A DNA stretch of 43,337 nt from Bordetella parapertussis (GCA_945878065.1 CAMDXA010000018.1:1-43337), one strand, 5' to 3'. Counted from the first letter of the stretch, positions 15,725-25,566 are shown. The notes: generated from the letters alone by a model not told the origin. Numbers and translations: made by a program.

Positions 15725-17407
15725 ATGAATTCGCCAGATGTGATGATTCTTGAAAAAATTTATGCGCACGAGAAAGCCTATGCCGATGAAGTGTTCATGA
15801 CCCAACCCGTGGGCAATGGACAGGTGATCAATTACACATGGGCACAAACCTTAGACCAAGCCAGACGCATGGCCGCCCATTTGCAATCCCGAGGATTGCC
15901 ACACGCTGCAAAGATCGCCATTATTTCCAAAAACTGTGCGCATTTCTTCATGGCTGAACTGGCCATTTGGATGGCCGGTTACACCACCGTGGCTATTTTC
16001 CCGACCGAGCAAGCCGACACGGTCAAATTTGTGCTTGAGCATTCTGAAGCAAGCCTGCTGTTTGTTGGCAAACTCGATGAATGGCACAAACAATCCCCGG
16101 GTGTGCCTGCACATCTGCCATGCATTGCTTTTCCGCTCGCCCCAGAGACAGCGTTTGACAAATGGAACGATATCGTGGCCAACACCCTCGGCATCGATGG
16201 TCACCCATCACGCGACCCCAACGATTTGGCGATGATCATTTACACCTCTGGCTCTACCGGCCAACCCAAAGGGGCGATGCATTGTTTCGCGCACATCACA
16301 GCCGCGGCCAACGGCATCATCGGGCAAATGAACGACAACCTTGGCAGCAACCGCAAACACCGCATGCTGTCTTACCTGCCACTGGCACACGTGTTTGAAC
16401 GCGCTTTTGTGGAATCTGCCGCATTCATTCACGGTCGCTTGCATGTGTTTTTCGCGGAATCATTAGACACCTTCATCCAAGACCTGCAACGTGCCAGACC
16501 CACCATTTTTATTTCTGTCCCGCGCTTGTGGTTGAAGTTTCAACAAGGGGTATTTGCCAAGATGCCAGCCAAAAAATTGAACACCTTGCTGATGATTCCT
16601 GTGCTTGGCAATATCGTCAGAAAAAAAGTGCTGGCGGGTCTGGGACTGGACCATGTGGAACTGGCTGGCAGTGGTTCAGCACCGTTGCCCCCCGATTTAA
16701 TCCGCTGGTACAGGCGTCTGGGCTTAAACCTGGTCGAGGGTTATGCCATGACCGAGGACTTTGCCTATTCACACAGCCAAACCAAAAACAAAAACGACCC
16801 CGGTACCGTCGGCCCTCCCTACCCCGGGGTTGAAGTTCGCATCAGCCCTGAAGGCGAAGTGCTGATCAAATCACCCGGGCAGATGGTGGGCTACTACAAG
16901 CGCCCAGATTTAGACCAGCAAAGTTTTACCAGCGACGGCTTTTTCAAAACCGGCGACCTCGGCTCACGCATGCCTGACGGTCAATTGAAAATCACCGGCC
17001 GCCTGAAAGAACAATTCAAAACCAGCAAGGGCAAATATGTGGCGCCAGCGCCGATCGAAAACCGCCTGAATGCCCACCCCATGATTGAGCTGTCCATGGT
17101 GTCAGGCAGTGGCTTTGACAAAGCCTACGCCATGGTGGTGTTGGCCGAAAACCTGCGCCCGCAAATGCACAAGAACGATGTGCGCCAGCAAGTGGAGTCT
17201 GAGTTGAGCGCATTGCTGCAAAAAGTGAACCAGCAAATTGCCGACTATGAGCAACTCAAAATGCTGGTCGTTGCCAAAGAAGCCTGGTCGATTGAAAACG
17301 GTTGCCTCACACCCACCATGAAAATCAAACGCAGCCGCATCGAATTTGTGGTGCAGCATGATGTTGAAAAATGGTATGGCGACAGCAAAATAGTGGTCTG
17401 GGCCTGA
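15725..17407 (+). CDS. AMP-forming acyl-CoA synthetase (long-chain fatty acid-CoA ligase type)
   Basis: This 560-residue protein is of the ANL superfamily. The P-loop-like A3 motif is IIYTSGSTGQPKG (about residues 174-186), A5 is EGYAMTED, A7 is FKTGDLG and the C-terminal catalytic lysine motif is in PTMKIKRSRI. These enzymes activate a carboxylic acid as acyl-AMP, then form the CoA thioester. The EGYAMTED and SYLPLAHVFERA forms are typical of long-chain fatty acyl ligases. The 173-base gap upstream contains its promoter. Gene order with a 2-hydroxyacid oxidase downstream does not define the substrate. Confidence 0.88.
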   Translation: MNSPDVMILEKIYAHEKAYADEVFMTQPVGNGQVINYTWAQTLDQARRMAAHLQSRGLPHAAKIAIISKNCAHFFMAELAIWMAGYTTVAIFPTEQADTVKFVLEHSEASLLFVGKLDEWHKQSPGVPAHLPCIAFPLAPETAFDKWNDIVANTLGIDGHPSRDPNDLAMIIYTSGSTGQPKGAMHCFAHITAAANGIIGQMNDNLGSNRKHRMLSYLPLAHVFERAFVESAAFIHGRLHVFFAESLDTFIQDLQRARPTIFISVPRLWLKFQQGVFAKMPAKKLNTLLMIPVLGNIVRKKVLAGLGLDHVELAGSGSAPLPPDLIRWYRRLGLNLVEGYAMTEDFAYSHSQTKNKNDPGTVGPPYPGVEVRISPEGEVLIKSPGQMVGYYKRPDLDQQSFTSDGFFKTGDLGSRMPDGQLKITGRLKEQFKTSKGKYVAPAPIENRLNAHPMIELSMVSGSGFDKAYAMVVLAENLRPQMHKNDVRQQVESELSALLQKVNQQIADYEQLKMLVVAKEAWSIENGCLTPTMKIKRSRIEFVVQHDVEKWYGDSKIVVWA

Positions 17408-17532
17408 CCCTCACCCAGGCAGCGGCAAGGCAAAAATTTGTCCTGCCGCGCCACCTGTGGCAAGCCGTCAAGCCGGACGCCTGGCCGGTTCGGCAGGCGC
17501 TAACATCGGGTGATTGAACAGGAGAGCTTTTG

Positions 17533-18687
17533 ATGACCGTGATCACCCATGTCGATGACTTGAAACAATTGGCAAAAAAACGTGTACCGAAAATGTTTTT
17601 CGAATATGCGGATTCAGGCAGTTACACCCAAAGTACCTACCGGGCCAATGAAGACGATTTCCAAAAAATCAAGTTGCGCCAACGCGTGGCCATCAACATG
17701 GAAGGTCGCAGCACCGCCAGCACCATGATCGGTCAAAACGTCAGCATGCCGGTGGCGATTGCGCCCACTGGCATGACAGGCATGCAACATGCCGACGGCG
17801 AAATCCTCGCGGCACGGGCTGCCAAAACTTTCGGCATTCCATTCACCTTGTCCACCATGAGCATTTGCTCCATTGAAGATGTGGCGCAACATGTCGGTCC
17901 CGGTTTTTGGTTTCAGTTGTATGTGATGCGCGATCGCGACTTTATCGAGCGCTTGATTGACCGCGCCAAAGCCGCGCAATGCTCGGCGCTTGTGCTGACA
18001 TTGGATTTGCAAATTCTGGGGCAACGCCACCGCGACTTGAAAAACGGTTTGTCTGCGCCACCCAAGCCCACTTTGCTCAACCTGCTGGACTTGGCCACCA
18101 AACCGCGCTGGTGCATGAACATGTTGGGCACGCCACGCCGCAAATTCGGCAATATCTTTGGCCATGTCAAAGGCATCGATGACATGAGTTCACTGGGTGA
18201 ATGGACCAACGGCCAGTTTGATCCCACGCTGAACTGGAACGATGTGGAATGGGTGAAAAAACGCTGGGGCGGCAAATTGATTTTGAAAGGCATTCAAGAT
18301 GCCGAAGATGCGCGGCTCGCAGTAGCCAGCGGTGCCGATGCCCTGATTGTCTCCAACCACGGCGGACGTCAACTTGACGGTGCCGAGTCCAGCATCAATG
18401 CACTGCCCGGCATTGTGCAAGCCGTCGGCAAAGGCATTGAGGTGCACATGGACGGCGGCGTGCGCAGCGGGCAAGACGTGTTGAAAGCCCGTGCCTTAGG
18501 CGCACAAGGCACCTATATCGGTCGTGCCATGCTGTACGGCTTGGGCGCCATGGGTGAAGCAGGCGTCACCAAAGCCCTGCAAATCATCCACAAAGAATTG
18601 GACATCAGCATGGCCTTGTGCGGCCACACCGACATCAACAAAATAGACACCAGCATACTTTTGCCGGGAACCTTTCCGCAAGCCTGA
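17533..18687 (+). CDS. FMN-dependent alpha-hydroxyacid dehydrogenase (L-lactate dehydrogenase type)
   Basis: This 384-residue protein is of the LldD/glycolate oxidase family, which oxidises L-2-hydroxyacids to 2-ketoacids with FMN. Signatures are FEYADSGSYTQSTYR at the N-terminus, FQLYVMRDRDF, and the active-site SNHGGRQLDGAES with the catalytic histidine and arginine. The FMN phosphate loop is DGGVRSGQDVLKARALGA. GGAGAG-type ribosome site GGAGAG at 17521 points to the ATG at 17533. LldD (L-lactate) is the best guess, but mandelate and glycolate enzymes share these motifs. A strong terminator follows. Confidence 0.88.
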   Translation: MTVITHVDDLKQLAKKRVPKMFFEYADSGSYTQSTYRANEDDFQKIKLRQRVAINMEGRSTASTMIGQNVSMPVAIAPTGMTGMQHADGEILAARAAKTFGIPFTLSTMSICSIEDVAQHVGPGFWFQLYVMRDRDFIERLIDRAKAAQCSALVLTLDLQILGQRHRDLKNGLSAPPKPTLLNLLDLATKPRWCMNMLGTPRRKFGNIFGHVKGIDDMSSLGEWTNGQFDPTLNWNDVEWVKKRWGGKLILKGIQDAEDARLAVASGADALIVSNHGGRQLDGAESSINALPGIVQAVGKGIEVHMDGGVRSGQDVLKARALGAQGTYIGRAMLYGLGAMGEAGVTKALQIIHKELDISMALCGHTDINKIDTSILLPGTFPQA

Positions 18688-18710
18688 GCGAAACACTATC
18701 GCTTTGATCA

Positions 18711-18736
18711 ACCGGGCCGCGTGCCCGGTTTTTTTT
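18711..18736 (+). terminator. rho-independent terminator after the hydroxyacid dehydrogenase
   Basis: ACCGGGC pairs with GCCCGGT around a 5-base loop and is followed by a run of T residues. Confidence 0.88.
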
Positions 18737-18838
18737 GGCTGCAATCATCGGCAATGACTGGGATTAATCGGCATTTTGCCTACATACAGGCTACCGGCCT
18801 TTGTTTCAAATCGCATGATTTGACACAAAGGCTTGCAT

Positions 18839-20188
18839 ATGTTTGCAAACAAACAGCTGTTGTATTCGCTATTTTTATGTTTGGTGACAGCGTGCTTATC
18901 GGCATGTACCAGCACCTTACCGACTGCGGTGGATGTAGACCGCAAACAAAATCTGGCTGCACCACAAGTTGCCGCCGATGCCGTCAGTAAAGTCGTCAAT
19001 TTCTCACTGCGCTCAAGTTACCAATTACAAGGACTTCTGGACACGCCAGATGTTCAATACCAAAACGCCCGTGCTGAGCATATCTTCCAGCGCTTAATCA
19101 AACACGTCGACAAGATTCACCCGCAAGCCAGTGCATGGGCCTGGGAAATTCATGTGGTGGACAGAGGCATTGTCAACGCCTATACCGTGGGCGCTGGCAA
19201 AGTGATGGTGTTTCGCGGATTGATTGAGCACATGGCACTGACAGAAGAGGAACTGGCATTTATCATTGCCCATGAAATAGGGCATAACTTGCGACTACAC
19301 ACCAGAGAAGCCCTCAGCAATATCGTTCCGATTTATGCAGCAGGTGTGGGTTTAAGCCAGGCGCTGACACCTTGGAGCAGCGCCATGATCATGGACTACG
19401 GCGTGGAAAAAACCATGTCGCGCACCCAAGAAATAGAAGCAGATCGCATCGGCCTTGAACTCATGGCTCGCGCAGGTTTTCAACCCGGTGCCGCCGCGAG
19501 TGCATTTGCAAAGTTTTACGAGCTAGAGGATATGAGCCGAAACACTTTGGTTTATGAAAAAATCATTCCGCGTTGGACTTATTTGCAAACACACCCATTG
19601 TCTGAAGACAGAGAAAAAGATGTCACGCAGCAGACGGAAAAAATCAATGATATCTATGCTTTGAGTGACAAATACATTGCCCCGGCCCAAGGACTGAGCA
19701 AGAAAACATCGGTCAATCTTGACTATATTGATGACTATGAAAAGTTGTACTGGGTGGGACGAATTGCCCCGCAAACAGTACTCACACGCTTGGTCTATGC
19801 CGACACAGATGTCAGTTACGGCAGTGACCTGGGATACGGTTGGATGCTTAAACGCACATCCCAAGGCGGACTGAATTTGCATGTCGGCTATTCTTGGTTT
19901 CATGGGGATGCGCAAATCAAAGGGAATTTTGGTGGCGCATTTACCGAACTCGGGTGGGTGTTTAACCCCCATTGGCAGCTATACGGTCGGCTCGTGTCAG
20001 CGGAAGATTTGAACAACAGTGTTCGAAAAAAACAAAAGCTGTCCATAGGGCTGCGCTGGGGCAATTTCAACAGCGGCCACCTGTATCTGGAAGCTGGTCA
20101 GGGCCGCGCCAAATTCAAACGCAACCAAGATTGGAAAAACGATGAGTTGGTTGAATTTGGCTACGCTTACAAATTTGGTTTGTTGTAG
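18839..20188 (+). CDS. M48-family metalloprotease lipoprotein with beta-rich C-terminal domain
   Basis: This 449-residue protein starts at ATG 18839 after AAAGG. It has a lipoprotein signal (LFLCLVTACLSAC; lipidated Cys at about 23). The protease core has the zinc motif HEIGH (about 145-149) inside FIIAHEIGHNLRLHTREA, and the third ligand in EIEADRIGLEL (about 200). This matches M48 proteases such as BepA/LoiP that act on outer-membrane proteins in the periplasm. From about residue 290 on, the sequence changes: alternating polar/hydrophobic strands with many Gly and aromatic residues (GGLNLHVGYSWF, LYGRLVSAEDL, LSIGLRWGNF), ending YAYKFGLL. This replaces the TPR tail of BepA and looks like part of an outer-membrane beta sheet. 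Confidence 0.85.
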   Translation: MFANKQLLYSLFLCLVTACLSACTSTLPTAVDVDRKQNLAAPQVAADAVSKVVNFSLRSSYQLQGLLDTPDVQYQNARAEHIFQRLIKHVDKIHPQASAWAWEIHVVDRGIVNAYTVGAGKVMVFRGLIEHMALTEEELAFIIAHEIGHNLRLHTREALSNIVPIYAAGVGLSQALTPWSSAMIMDYGVEKTMSRTQEIEADRIGLELMARAGFQPGAAASAFAKFYELEDMSRNTLVYEKIIPRWTYLQTHPLSEDREKDVTQQTEKINDIYALSDKYIAPAQGLSKKTSVNLDYIDDYEKLYWVGRIAPQTVLTRLVYADTDVSYGSDLGYGWMLKRTSQGGLNLHVGYSWFHGDAQIKGNFGGAFTELGWVFNPHWQLYGRLVSAEDLNNSVRKKQKLSIGLRWGNFNSGHLYLEAGQGRAKFKRNQDWKNDELVEFGYAYKFGLL

Positions 20189-20256
20189 CGGTCCATCCCA
20201 TCAACATCAGGCCGCCCATTCAGTCAACGGCCTGCCTACTCAGCTATGCTTTGTGC

Positions 20257-21549
20257 GTGAGCTCAGAAACAGTTTTCTTACCCCGCCGCATTGCCCACCT
20301 CGACATGGATGCTTTTTACGCATCGGTTGAGTTATTGCGTTATCCACAGCTCAAAGGGCTGCCGGTGGTCATAGGCGGGGGCAGACGCCGCGAGGATGAT
20401 TTGCTGGCACGCATGCGCATCGCACAACCTGAGCGTGAATGGACGGACGAACACCTGGCCGAGATTCCTGTAGACATGTTTCCTCTCATCGGCAGCTACA
20501 CCGGACGCGGTGTGATCACCACGGCCACGTATGCGGCGCGTGCATTTGGTGTGGGCTCGGCCATGGGTGTGATGAAAGCGGCACAACTGTGCCCGCACGC
20601 GATTTTGTTGCCGGTGGATTTCGACCAATACCGCTATTACTCGCGCAGCTTCAAAAACATTGTGCGTGAATTTGCGCCTTTGGTGGAAGACCGGGGCGTG
20701 GATGAGATTTACATTGACTTCACCGACGTGCCGGGCGGGCAACGCCAAGGCGGACGCGCGCTGGCTCGCTTGATACAACAAACCATCACCGATGCCACCG
20801 GGTTGACTTGCTCTATAGGTGTCGCCCCCAATAAATTGCTGGCGAAAATGGCCAGTGAATTGAACAAGCCCAACGGCATTTCTATTTTGAAGACCGAGGA
20901 TTTGCAAGAAAAAATTTGGCCACTGGCTTGCCGAAAAATCAATGGCATAGGCCCCAAAGCAGACGCCAAATTACAGGCTCATGGCATACACACCATCGGC
21001 GAACTCGCTATGCGCGAGCAAACGTGGTTGATGGAACATTTCGGCAAAACCTATGGCCCGTGGCTGTTTGACGCCGCCCACGGTTTGGATGAGCGTCCTG
21101 TGGTCACAGAATCAGAGCCAGTGTCCATGAGCCGAGAAACCACATTTGAAAAAGACCTGCATGTGCAAAATGACCGACTTGCGCTCGCAGATATCTTCAC
21201 GCGTTTGTGCCAGCAAGTCGCTACCGATTTACAACGCAAAGGCTATGTCGGAAAAACCATTGGCATCAAGCTGCGTTTTGACAATTTCCAAAGCGTGACA
21301 CGCGACAGCACACTGGCGGTTTACACCGCTGACCCGTTGGTCATCCGAGAAGCCGCCGGGCAGTGTTTGAGGCGGGTCGAGTTCAAGCGCCGCATCCGTT
21401 TATTGGGGGTAAGGGTGGGGTCATTGGTCAAAGCTGTTGACGCACACTTGCCGCCATCTGATACCGAAAAAAGCTTATCCTCTGCCATCACAGCGCAAGA
21501 ACCTACCCCTAGCAAAGAAATTTCTCATGAACAAGCTGACCTGTTTTGA
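20257..21549 (+). CDS. dinB: Y-family DNA polymerase IV
   Basis: This translesion polymerase of about 430 residues has active-site acids in HLDMDAFYASVE and in DEIYIDFTD, and the steric-gate region and helix-hairpin-helix (INGIGPKADAKL) as in E. coli DinB. Between VVIGGG and GRGVITTATY there are about 35 to 40 extra residues (RRREDDLL to LIGSYT) absent from E. coli Pol IV; I associate this insertion with Burkholderiales DinB. The C-terminus ends QADLF, a classic beta-clamp-binding pentapeptide. No ATG is available; GTG at 20257 (or TTG at 20251) fits. The last 23 bases overlap the next gene. Confidence 0.9.
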   Translation: MSSETVFLPRRIAHLDMDAFYASVELLRYPQLKGLPVVIGGGRRREDDLLARMRIAQPEREWTDEHLAEIPVDMFPLIGSYTGRGVITTATYAARAFGVGSAMGVMKAAQLCPHAILLPVDFDQYRYYSRSFKNIVREFAPLVEDRGVDEIYIDFTDVPGGQRQGGRALARLIQQTITDATGLTCSIGVAPNKLLAKMASELNKPNGISILKTEDLQEKIWPLACRKINGIGPKADAKLQAHGIHTIGELAMREQTWLMEHFGKTYGPWLFDAAHGLDERPVVTESEPVSMSRETTFEKDLHVQNDRLALADIFTRLCQQVATDLQRKGYVGKTIGIKLRFDNFQSVTRDSTLAVYTADPLVIREAAGQCLRRVEFKRRIRLLGVRVGSLVKAVDAHLPPSDTEKSLSSAITAQEPTPSKEISHEQADLF

Positions 21550-22369
21550 ACTGACCGTTGAACACCATGTCGCCCATCTGGTGATGAACCGTGCCGATCG
21601 GATGAACGCCTTGGACATGGGCTTTTGGCGAGAACTCGACGATGTCTTGCAACAACTTCACCAAGGCAAAGAGGCCCGCGCCTTGGTCATCAGCAGCACA
21701 GGCAAGCACTTCAGTGCCGGCATGTCTTTAGAGGCGTTTGGCGGCTCAGTGAGCATGGATGACCAAAGCGCTGAAGGCCGTGCCGCCATCTTTGATATGT
21801 TGGGTGGCCTGCAAGCCACTTTCACACGCTTGGAAACTTTGCGCATACCGGTGATCGTAGCTATCCAAGGCGGGTGCATAGGTGGCGCGGTTGACATGGT
21901 GACGGCGGCTTGCTTGCGCTATGCCAGTGCGGACGCTTTCTTCTGTATCCAAGAAATCAACATCGGCATGGTGGCCGATGTCGGCACTTTGCAGCGTCTG
22001 CCCAAACTCATGCCCATGGCCGTGGTCAAAGAACTGGCTTACACCGGGCGCAGGCTGTCAGCCGCCAAAGCGTTGCAATACGGTCTGGTCAATGAAGTAC
22101 TGCCTGACGCTGCTGCAGCATTGGCTGCCGCGATGCAGGCCGCCGCTGAGATTGCCAGCAAACCGCCAGTGGCAGTCTGGGGCACCAAACAAGCTTTGCA
22201 CTATGCGCGTGACCACAGCGTGGATGATGCACTAAAGCAAATGGGTTGGCTGCAAAGTGGCATCTGGAGCAACGCCCATGTCCAGCAAGCCATCAGCGCA
22301 TTTCAGCAGAAAAAAACGGCGGTCTTTCCTGATCTCGCACCCTTAAAGAGCTTCAAAGACTTGGTCTGA
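21527..22369 (+). CDS. crotonase-family enzyme, delta(3,5)-delta(2,4)-dienoyl-CoA isomerase type
   Basis: From ATG 21527 this is a 280-residue enoyl-CoA hydratase/isomerase-fold protein. The oxyanion-hole segment is HFSAGMSLEAF. The three acids diagnostic of ECH1 dienoyl-CoA isomerase are all present with correct spacing: D123 in GGAVDM, E143 in IQEIN and D151 in VADVGTLQRLPK. ECH1 enzymes move double bonds during beta-oxidation of unsaturated fatty acids. The longer open frame from 21437 is rejected because the crotonase domain starts at NKLTCFELT. It overlaps dinB by 23 bases and ends four bases from the convergent queF. Confidence 0.87.
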   Translation: MNKLTCFELTVEHHVAHLVMNRADRMNALDMGFWRELDDVLQQLHQGKEARALVISSTGKHFSAGMSLEAFGGSVSMDDQSAEGRAAIFDMLGGLQATFTRLETLRIPVIVAIQGGCIGGAVDMVTAACLRYASADAFFCIQEINIGMVADVGTLQRLPKLMPMAVVKELAYTGRRLSAAKALQYGLVNEVLPDAAAALAAAMQAAAEIASKPPVAVWGTKQALHYARDHSVDDALKQMGWLQSGIWSNAHVQQAISAFQQKKTAVFPDLAPLKSFKDLV

Positions 22370-22373
22370 CAAC

Positions 22374-23219
22374 TTATTGTCTGGAGGTGCGTATTTGCGG
22401 CGGCATGGCCTGCGGGTGACTGCTGCGCCAAGGGTTGATATCTACCCCGCCACGCCGTGTGTAACGCGCCTGTACGCAAAGTTTGGTCGGTTGACACCGG
22501 CGCATGATGTCGATGTAAATGCGTTCCACACAATGCTCGTGAAACTCGTTGTGGTTGCGAAAACTCACGATGTATTGCAACAAACCAGCTTGATCTATTT
22601 GCGCGCCGCTGTAACTGATACTCACACTGCCCCAATCGGGTTGCCCGGTGACCAAACAATTGCTTTTGAGCAAATGGCTGATGAGTGTTTCGGTCACGGG
22701 TTGCTCGTCGCGGGCTGCGCTCAGCAATTCAGGGGCAGGTTGGTAATGGGTGCAATCCAGGTCCAAGCGATCCAAGTTCACGCCTTGCATTTCTTGAATT
22801 TTTTCAGCGCCAAACTGTTCGGGCAACAGCAACTGCACACCCACTGATGCTTGCCCCACAGCACCATGCCACACCGCAACGCTCAAATCGTGCTGCATGG
22901 TTTTTTTTACGTCATCCACAGATGCAAAGCGCGTGTTGTTAAAACTGTTCAGATAGAGCTTGAGCGATTTGCTCTCGACCAAGTGCGAGCTCTCGCAAGG
23001 AACGATGAAGCGACCCATGGCCACTTGCGGTTTACCGCGCAGATTGAGCCAACTGAGTTCATAGGCGGTCCAAATATCTGCACCCAAAAATGTGGGCTGG
23101 CCTGAGATACCAATTTCTGCGCGCTGGGCAGCGCGAGGCAAGGGGTAGAGCAAGCTGGCATCGTACTGATCGGCATAGCCAACGGCTTTACCCAGCAAAG
23201 ATTGTTCTGGAGAGTTCAT
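22374..23219 (-). CDS. queF: NADPH-dependent 7-cyano-7-deazaguanine reductase
   Basis: This 281-residue enzyme is of the long (E. coli) QueF type. It reduces preQ0 to preQ1 with NADPH in queuosine synthesis for tRNA. The nucleophilic cysteine is C188 in [15 protein letters not shown] with D195, the substrate-binding [13 protein letters not shown] is at 82-94 and the C-terminal [15 protein letters not shown] is intact. Its ATG overlaps the stop of the upstream alpha/beta hydrolase gene by four bases, so it is the last gene of a minus-strand operon. No other queuosine genes are in the window. Confidence 0.96.
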   Translation of the reverse strand: MNSPEQSLLGKAVGYADQYDASLLYPLPRAAQRAEIGISGQPTFLGADIWTAYELSWLNLRGKPQVAMGRFIVPCESSHLVESKSLKLYLNSFNNTRFASVDDVKKTMQHDLSVAVWHGAVGQASVGVQLLLPEQFGAEKIQEMQGVNLDRLDLDCTHYQPAPELLSAARDEQPVTETLISHLLKSNCLVTGQPDWGSVSISYSGAQIDQAGLLQYIVSFRNHNEFHEHCVERIYIDIMRRCQPTKLCVQARYTRRGGVDINPWRSSHPQAMPPQIRTSRQ

Positions 23220-24106
23220 AAAGGCGTATGGGCTTGCAAAAAAGGCAATAAGCGATTGGTCAATAGTGTCATCGCTTCGGGCGGAAAATCATGGCCCATG
23301 CCTTCGATGCCAAACAACTTCGCACCGGGTATGCGCGCTGCCGTGTCTTGGGCACAGGCAAAAGGAATAAGTGGGTCGGCTGTGCCATGGATCACCATCG
23401 TAGGCGCAGTGATACGTGGCAAAAAACGCCAACGCTCGCGGTCAGCCATGGCAGCGAGCATCTGCCGGTAACTGCCCGCGGGGCGGTTACTGCGTTGCAA
23501 TGAATCGTCAACCAATTGCTCTTGTGAACCTGCGGGATGCACAAACCCTGGACCTGCCAACGCTTTGACAAAGCGCAACGCATGGGCGCGTGCCTCCGCA
23601 CTGCCGGGAGCCGCTGGCGGGGTCATCAATACGCGGCGCATGGCAGGTGCGGGGCCAGGCAAACCCTTGGCGCCACTGCTGCTCATGATGCTGGTCAAAC
23701 TCCACACACGGTGTGATGCAGATATGGCTATGCGCTGCGCAATCATGCCGCCCATGCTGACGCCTACCAAATGCGCTTGCTGCAACTGCAAGTGGTCCAT
23801 CACACCCAAAGCGTCTTTCGCCATGTCAGACAGGCTGTAAGGCGATTGAGGTGACATGCCCAACTTTTGCTGCAACATGAACCACAACAAATTGGGCGTT
23901 CCTAAATGGTCTAAGGATTCGGACAAGCCGTTGTCACGGTTATCGAAACGTACCACTCTGAATCCGGCTTGGTGCAAAGCGTGCAGCATGGCGTCGGGCC
24001 AAACAATCAACTGCATAGACATGCCTGCAATCAACAGCACCGCAGGCCGATCTCGCTCACCTGTGTCCTCCACCTGCAAGCGCATGTTGTTGACGTAAAT
24101 TTGCAT
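23216..24106 (-). CDS. alpha/beta-fold hydrolase
   Basis: This 296-residue serine hydrolase starts at ATG 24106 (eight bases after the yaaA stop). The nucleophile elbow is GVSMGG with S117. The acid is in HGTADPLIP (about residue 244) and the histidine in GMGHDFPPE (about 272), so the triad is complete. The pattern DNRDNGLSE after strand 3 is typical of esterase/haloperoxidase-like members. The substrate cannot be predicted. It is coupled to queF by an ATGA overlap and lies downstream of the peroxide-related genes. Confidence 0.85.
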   Translation of the reverse strand: MQIYVNNMRLQVEDTGERDRPAVLLIAGMSMQLIVWPDAMLHALHQAGFRVVRFDNRDNGLSESLDHLGTPNLLWFMLQQKLGMSPQSPYSLSDMAKDALGVMDHLQLQQAHLVGVSMGGMIAQRIAISASHRVWSLTSIMSSSGAKGLPGPAPAMRRVLMTPPAAPGSAEARAHALRFVKALAGPGFVHPAGSQEQLVDDSLQRSNRPAGSYRQMLAAMADRERWRFLPRITAPTMVIHGTADPLIPFACAQDTAARIPGAKLFGIEGMGHDFPPEAMTLLTNRLLPFLQAHTPL

Positions 24107-24114
24107 GTTGTTCT

Positions 24115-24891
24115 TTAATCGGCGGTGTGGCGGCGAAACACCCATGTGTTGTCGTCAGACACATCAGCGGCATAGGCATAGCCTTCGATATTGAAGGCTT
24201 GCAGCGCGAGCGGGGTTTTGGCCTGCGTTTGAATGGCGAACCTGGCCATCAAACCACGCGCACGCTTGGCAAAGAAACTGATGATTTTGTATTGGCCGTA
24301 TTTATGATCCTGAAACACACAGTCAATCACACGTGCTTGCAACACGCGCTTGTCTACCGCTTTGAAATATTCTTGTGACGCCAAGTTCACGATCACCGGT
24401 TCTTTGTCTGCCGCGAGTTGTTGGTTCAGGTACTCCGCGATTTGAGCCCCCCAAAATTGGTAGAGGTTGTTGCTCTTGCCATGCTTGAGTGCTGTGCCCA
24501 TTTCTAATCGATACGGCTGCATCAGATCAAGCGGGCGCAGTACACCATACAAGCCACTCAGTATGGCGACATGTGACTGTGCCCATTGCAATTGTTTGGG
24601 CGTGAGGCTTTTGGCATCCAGGCCTTCGTACACATCGCCATTGAAAGCCAAAACTGCCGGACGTGCATTGTCATCACTGAATTCAGGTGACCAGGATTTG
24701 TAACGCTGCACATTGAGTGTGGCCAATGCTTCACTCAGGTCCATGAGCTCGGCAATTTGCCGCGCAGATTTTTTTTGCAGGGTGGTAATCAGCTCAGCCG
24801 AACGCGCCACAAATAGCGGCGTGGTCGCCGTTATCTGAGGCAGGGCTGTTTCGTAATCGAGTGATTTGGCGGGGGACAGTAAAAGAAGCAT
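24115..24891 (-). CDS. yaaA: peroxide stress protein YaaA
   Basis: This 258-residue protein matches the YaaA (DUF328/UPF0246) family from end to end. It starts MLLLLSPAKSLDYE and contains NLASQEYFKAV and FFAKRARGLMARF. In E. coli YaaA is induced by H2O2 through OxyR and limits damage by lowering free iron; the fold binds DNA. Here it follows DUF3501 by seven bases and belongs to a cluster with rubrerythrin and an iron-sulfur protein, which supports the same stress role. Confidence 0.95.
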   Translation of the reverse strand: MLLLLSPAKSLDYETALPQITATTPLFVARSAELITTLQKKSARQIAELMDLSEALATLNVQRYKSWSPEFSDDNARPAVLAFNGDVYEGLDAKSLTPKQLQWAQSHVAILSGLYGVLRPLDLMQPYRLEMGTALKHGKSNNLYQFWGAQIAEYLNQQLAADKEPVIVNLASQEYFKAVDKRVLQARVIDCVFQDHKYGQYKIISFFAKRARGLMARFAIQTQAKTPLALQAFNIEGYAYAADVSDDNTWVFRRHTAD

Positions 24892-24898
24892 CCAGCGA

Positions 24899-25507
24899 TT
24901 ATTTCAAATCTCCGGCGAGAGAAGCAAGCGCTTCGGCGGAGATCTGTGTATGCGCTGGGTAGTTGGTGTGGTCACAGCCCAATTTAACGGCGGCACCGGC
25001 TTTGATAGCAGCTTTGGTGGCGTCTGAAAATTCAAACCGCACAAAATGTACCGCTGATGTTTTTTCATCGTTTTCGCGTTCAAGGTCTTCATCGGCAATG
25101 GCGTAAACGCGTGCATGGCCTTCGACTTCAATGAACATGCGGTCTTCCACACCAATCAGGCGCGCAAGTTCACGCTTGCGTTCATTCACATCGGGGTACT
25201 CAATCAACATCGTGGCTTTCCAATTGCTGCCCTCTGGCACCAACGGCGCATAGGCATCTATTTCTTGCTGAATGCCTTCTTCTTCAAATATTTTTTCAAT
25301 TCGCAACATTTCTTGAATTTGGTAGCGAATCGTGGTTTCGCTTTCAAATTGCAAAGTGATGTGATCGCCCAAATGAACCGAACGCAATTGACGGTGCGCC
25401 AACACTTCAGCCTTATGGTTCTTGCGAAATTTGCTGTAAGCCTCTAGGCCCATGAGGTTGTCGGCAGTGATGTTTCCGGTCAATTGCATGTCTGTTTCTC
25501 TATTCAT
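24899..25507 (-). CDS. DUF3501 family protein
   Basis: This protein of about 202 residues is of the DUF3501 family, recognised by ADNLMGLEAYSKFRKNH, ITLQFESETTIRYQIQEM and RIEKIFEEEG. The function is unknown, but the family regularly sits next to rubrerythrin and an Hdr-like iron-sulfur protein, as it does here. The ATG at 25507 is given; ATG 25489 (MQLTGNITADN) fits the usual N-terminus equally well and has a slightly better purine stretch upstream. A longer GTG start at 25609 is rejected because it reads through a palindrome and a leftover gene fragment. Confidence 0.85.
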   Translation of the reverse strand: MNRETDMQLTGNITADNLMGLEAYSKFRKNHKAEVLAHRQLRSVHLGDHITLQFESETTIRYQIQEMLRIEKIFEEEGIQQEIDAYAPLVPEGSNWKATMLIEYPDVNERKRELARLIGVEDRMFIEVEGHARVYAIADEDLERENDEKTSAVHFVRFEFSDATKAAIKAGAAVKLGCDHTNYPAHTQISAEALASLAGDLK

Positions 25508-25530
25508 CAAAAAAATGTCATTCAGTGCGG

Positions 25531-25566
25531 TTATTTCAAACCGTAAGCTTTTGCCACCAGACTGAG
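25531..25566 (-). pseudogene. duplicated 3' end of the Hdr-like iron-sulfur gene
   Basis: Read on the minus strand this stretch encodes LSLVAKAYGLK followed by TAA, the same last 11 residues as the intact gene whose 3' end is 25609-25644. The two 36-base copies differ at nine positions, all synonymous (including TAA versus TAG). The copy begins right at the end of a 39-base palindrome. It is therefore a relic of a second, diverged allele, not a recent tandem copy. Confidence 0.75.
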
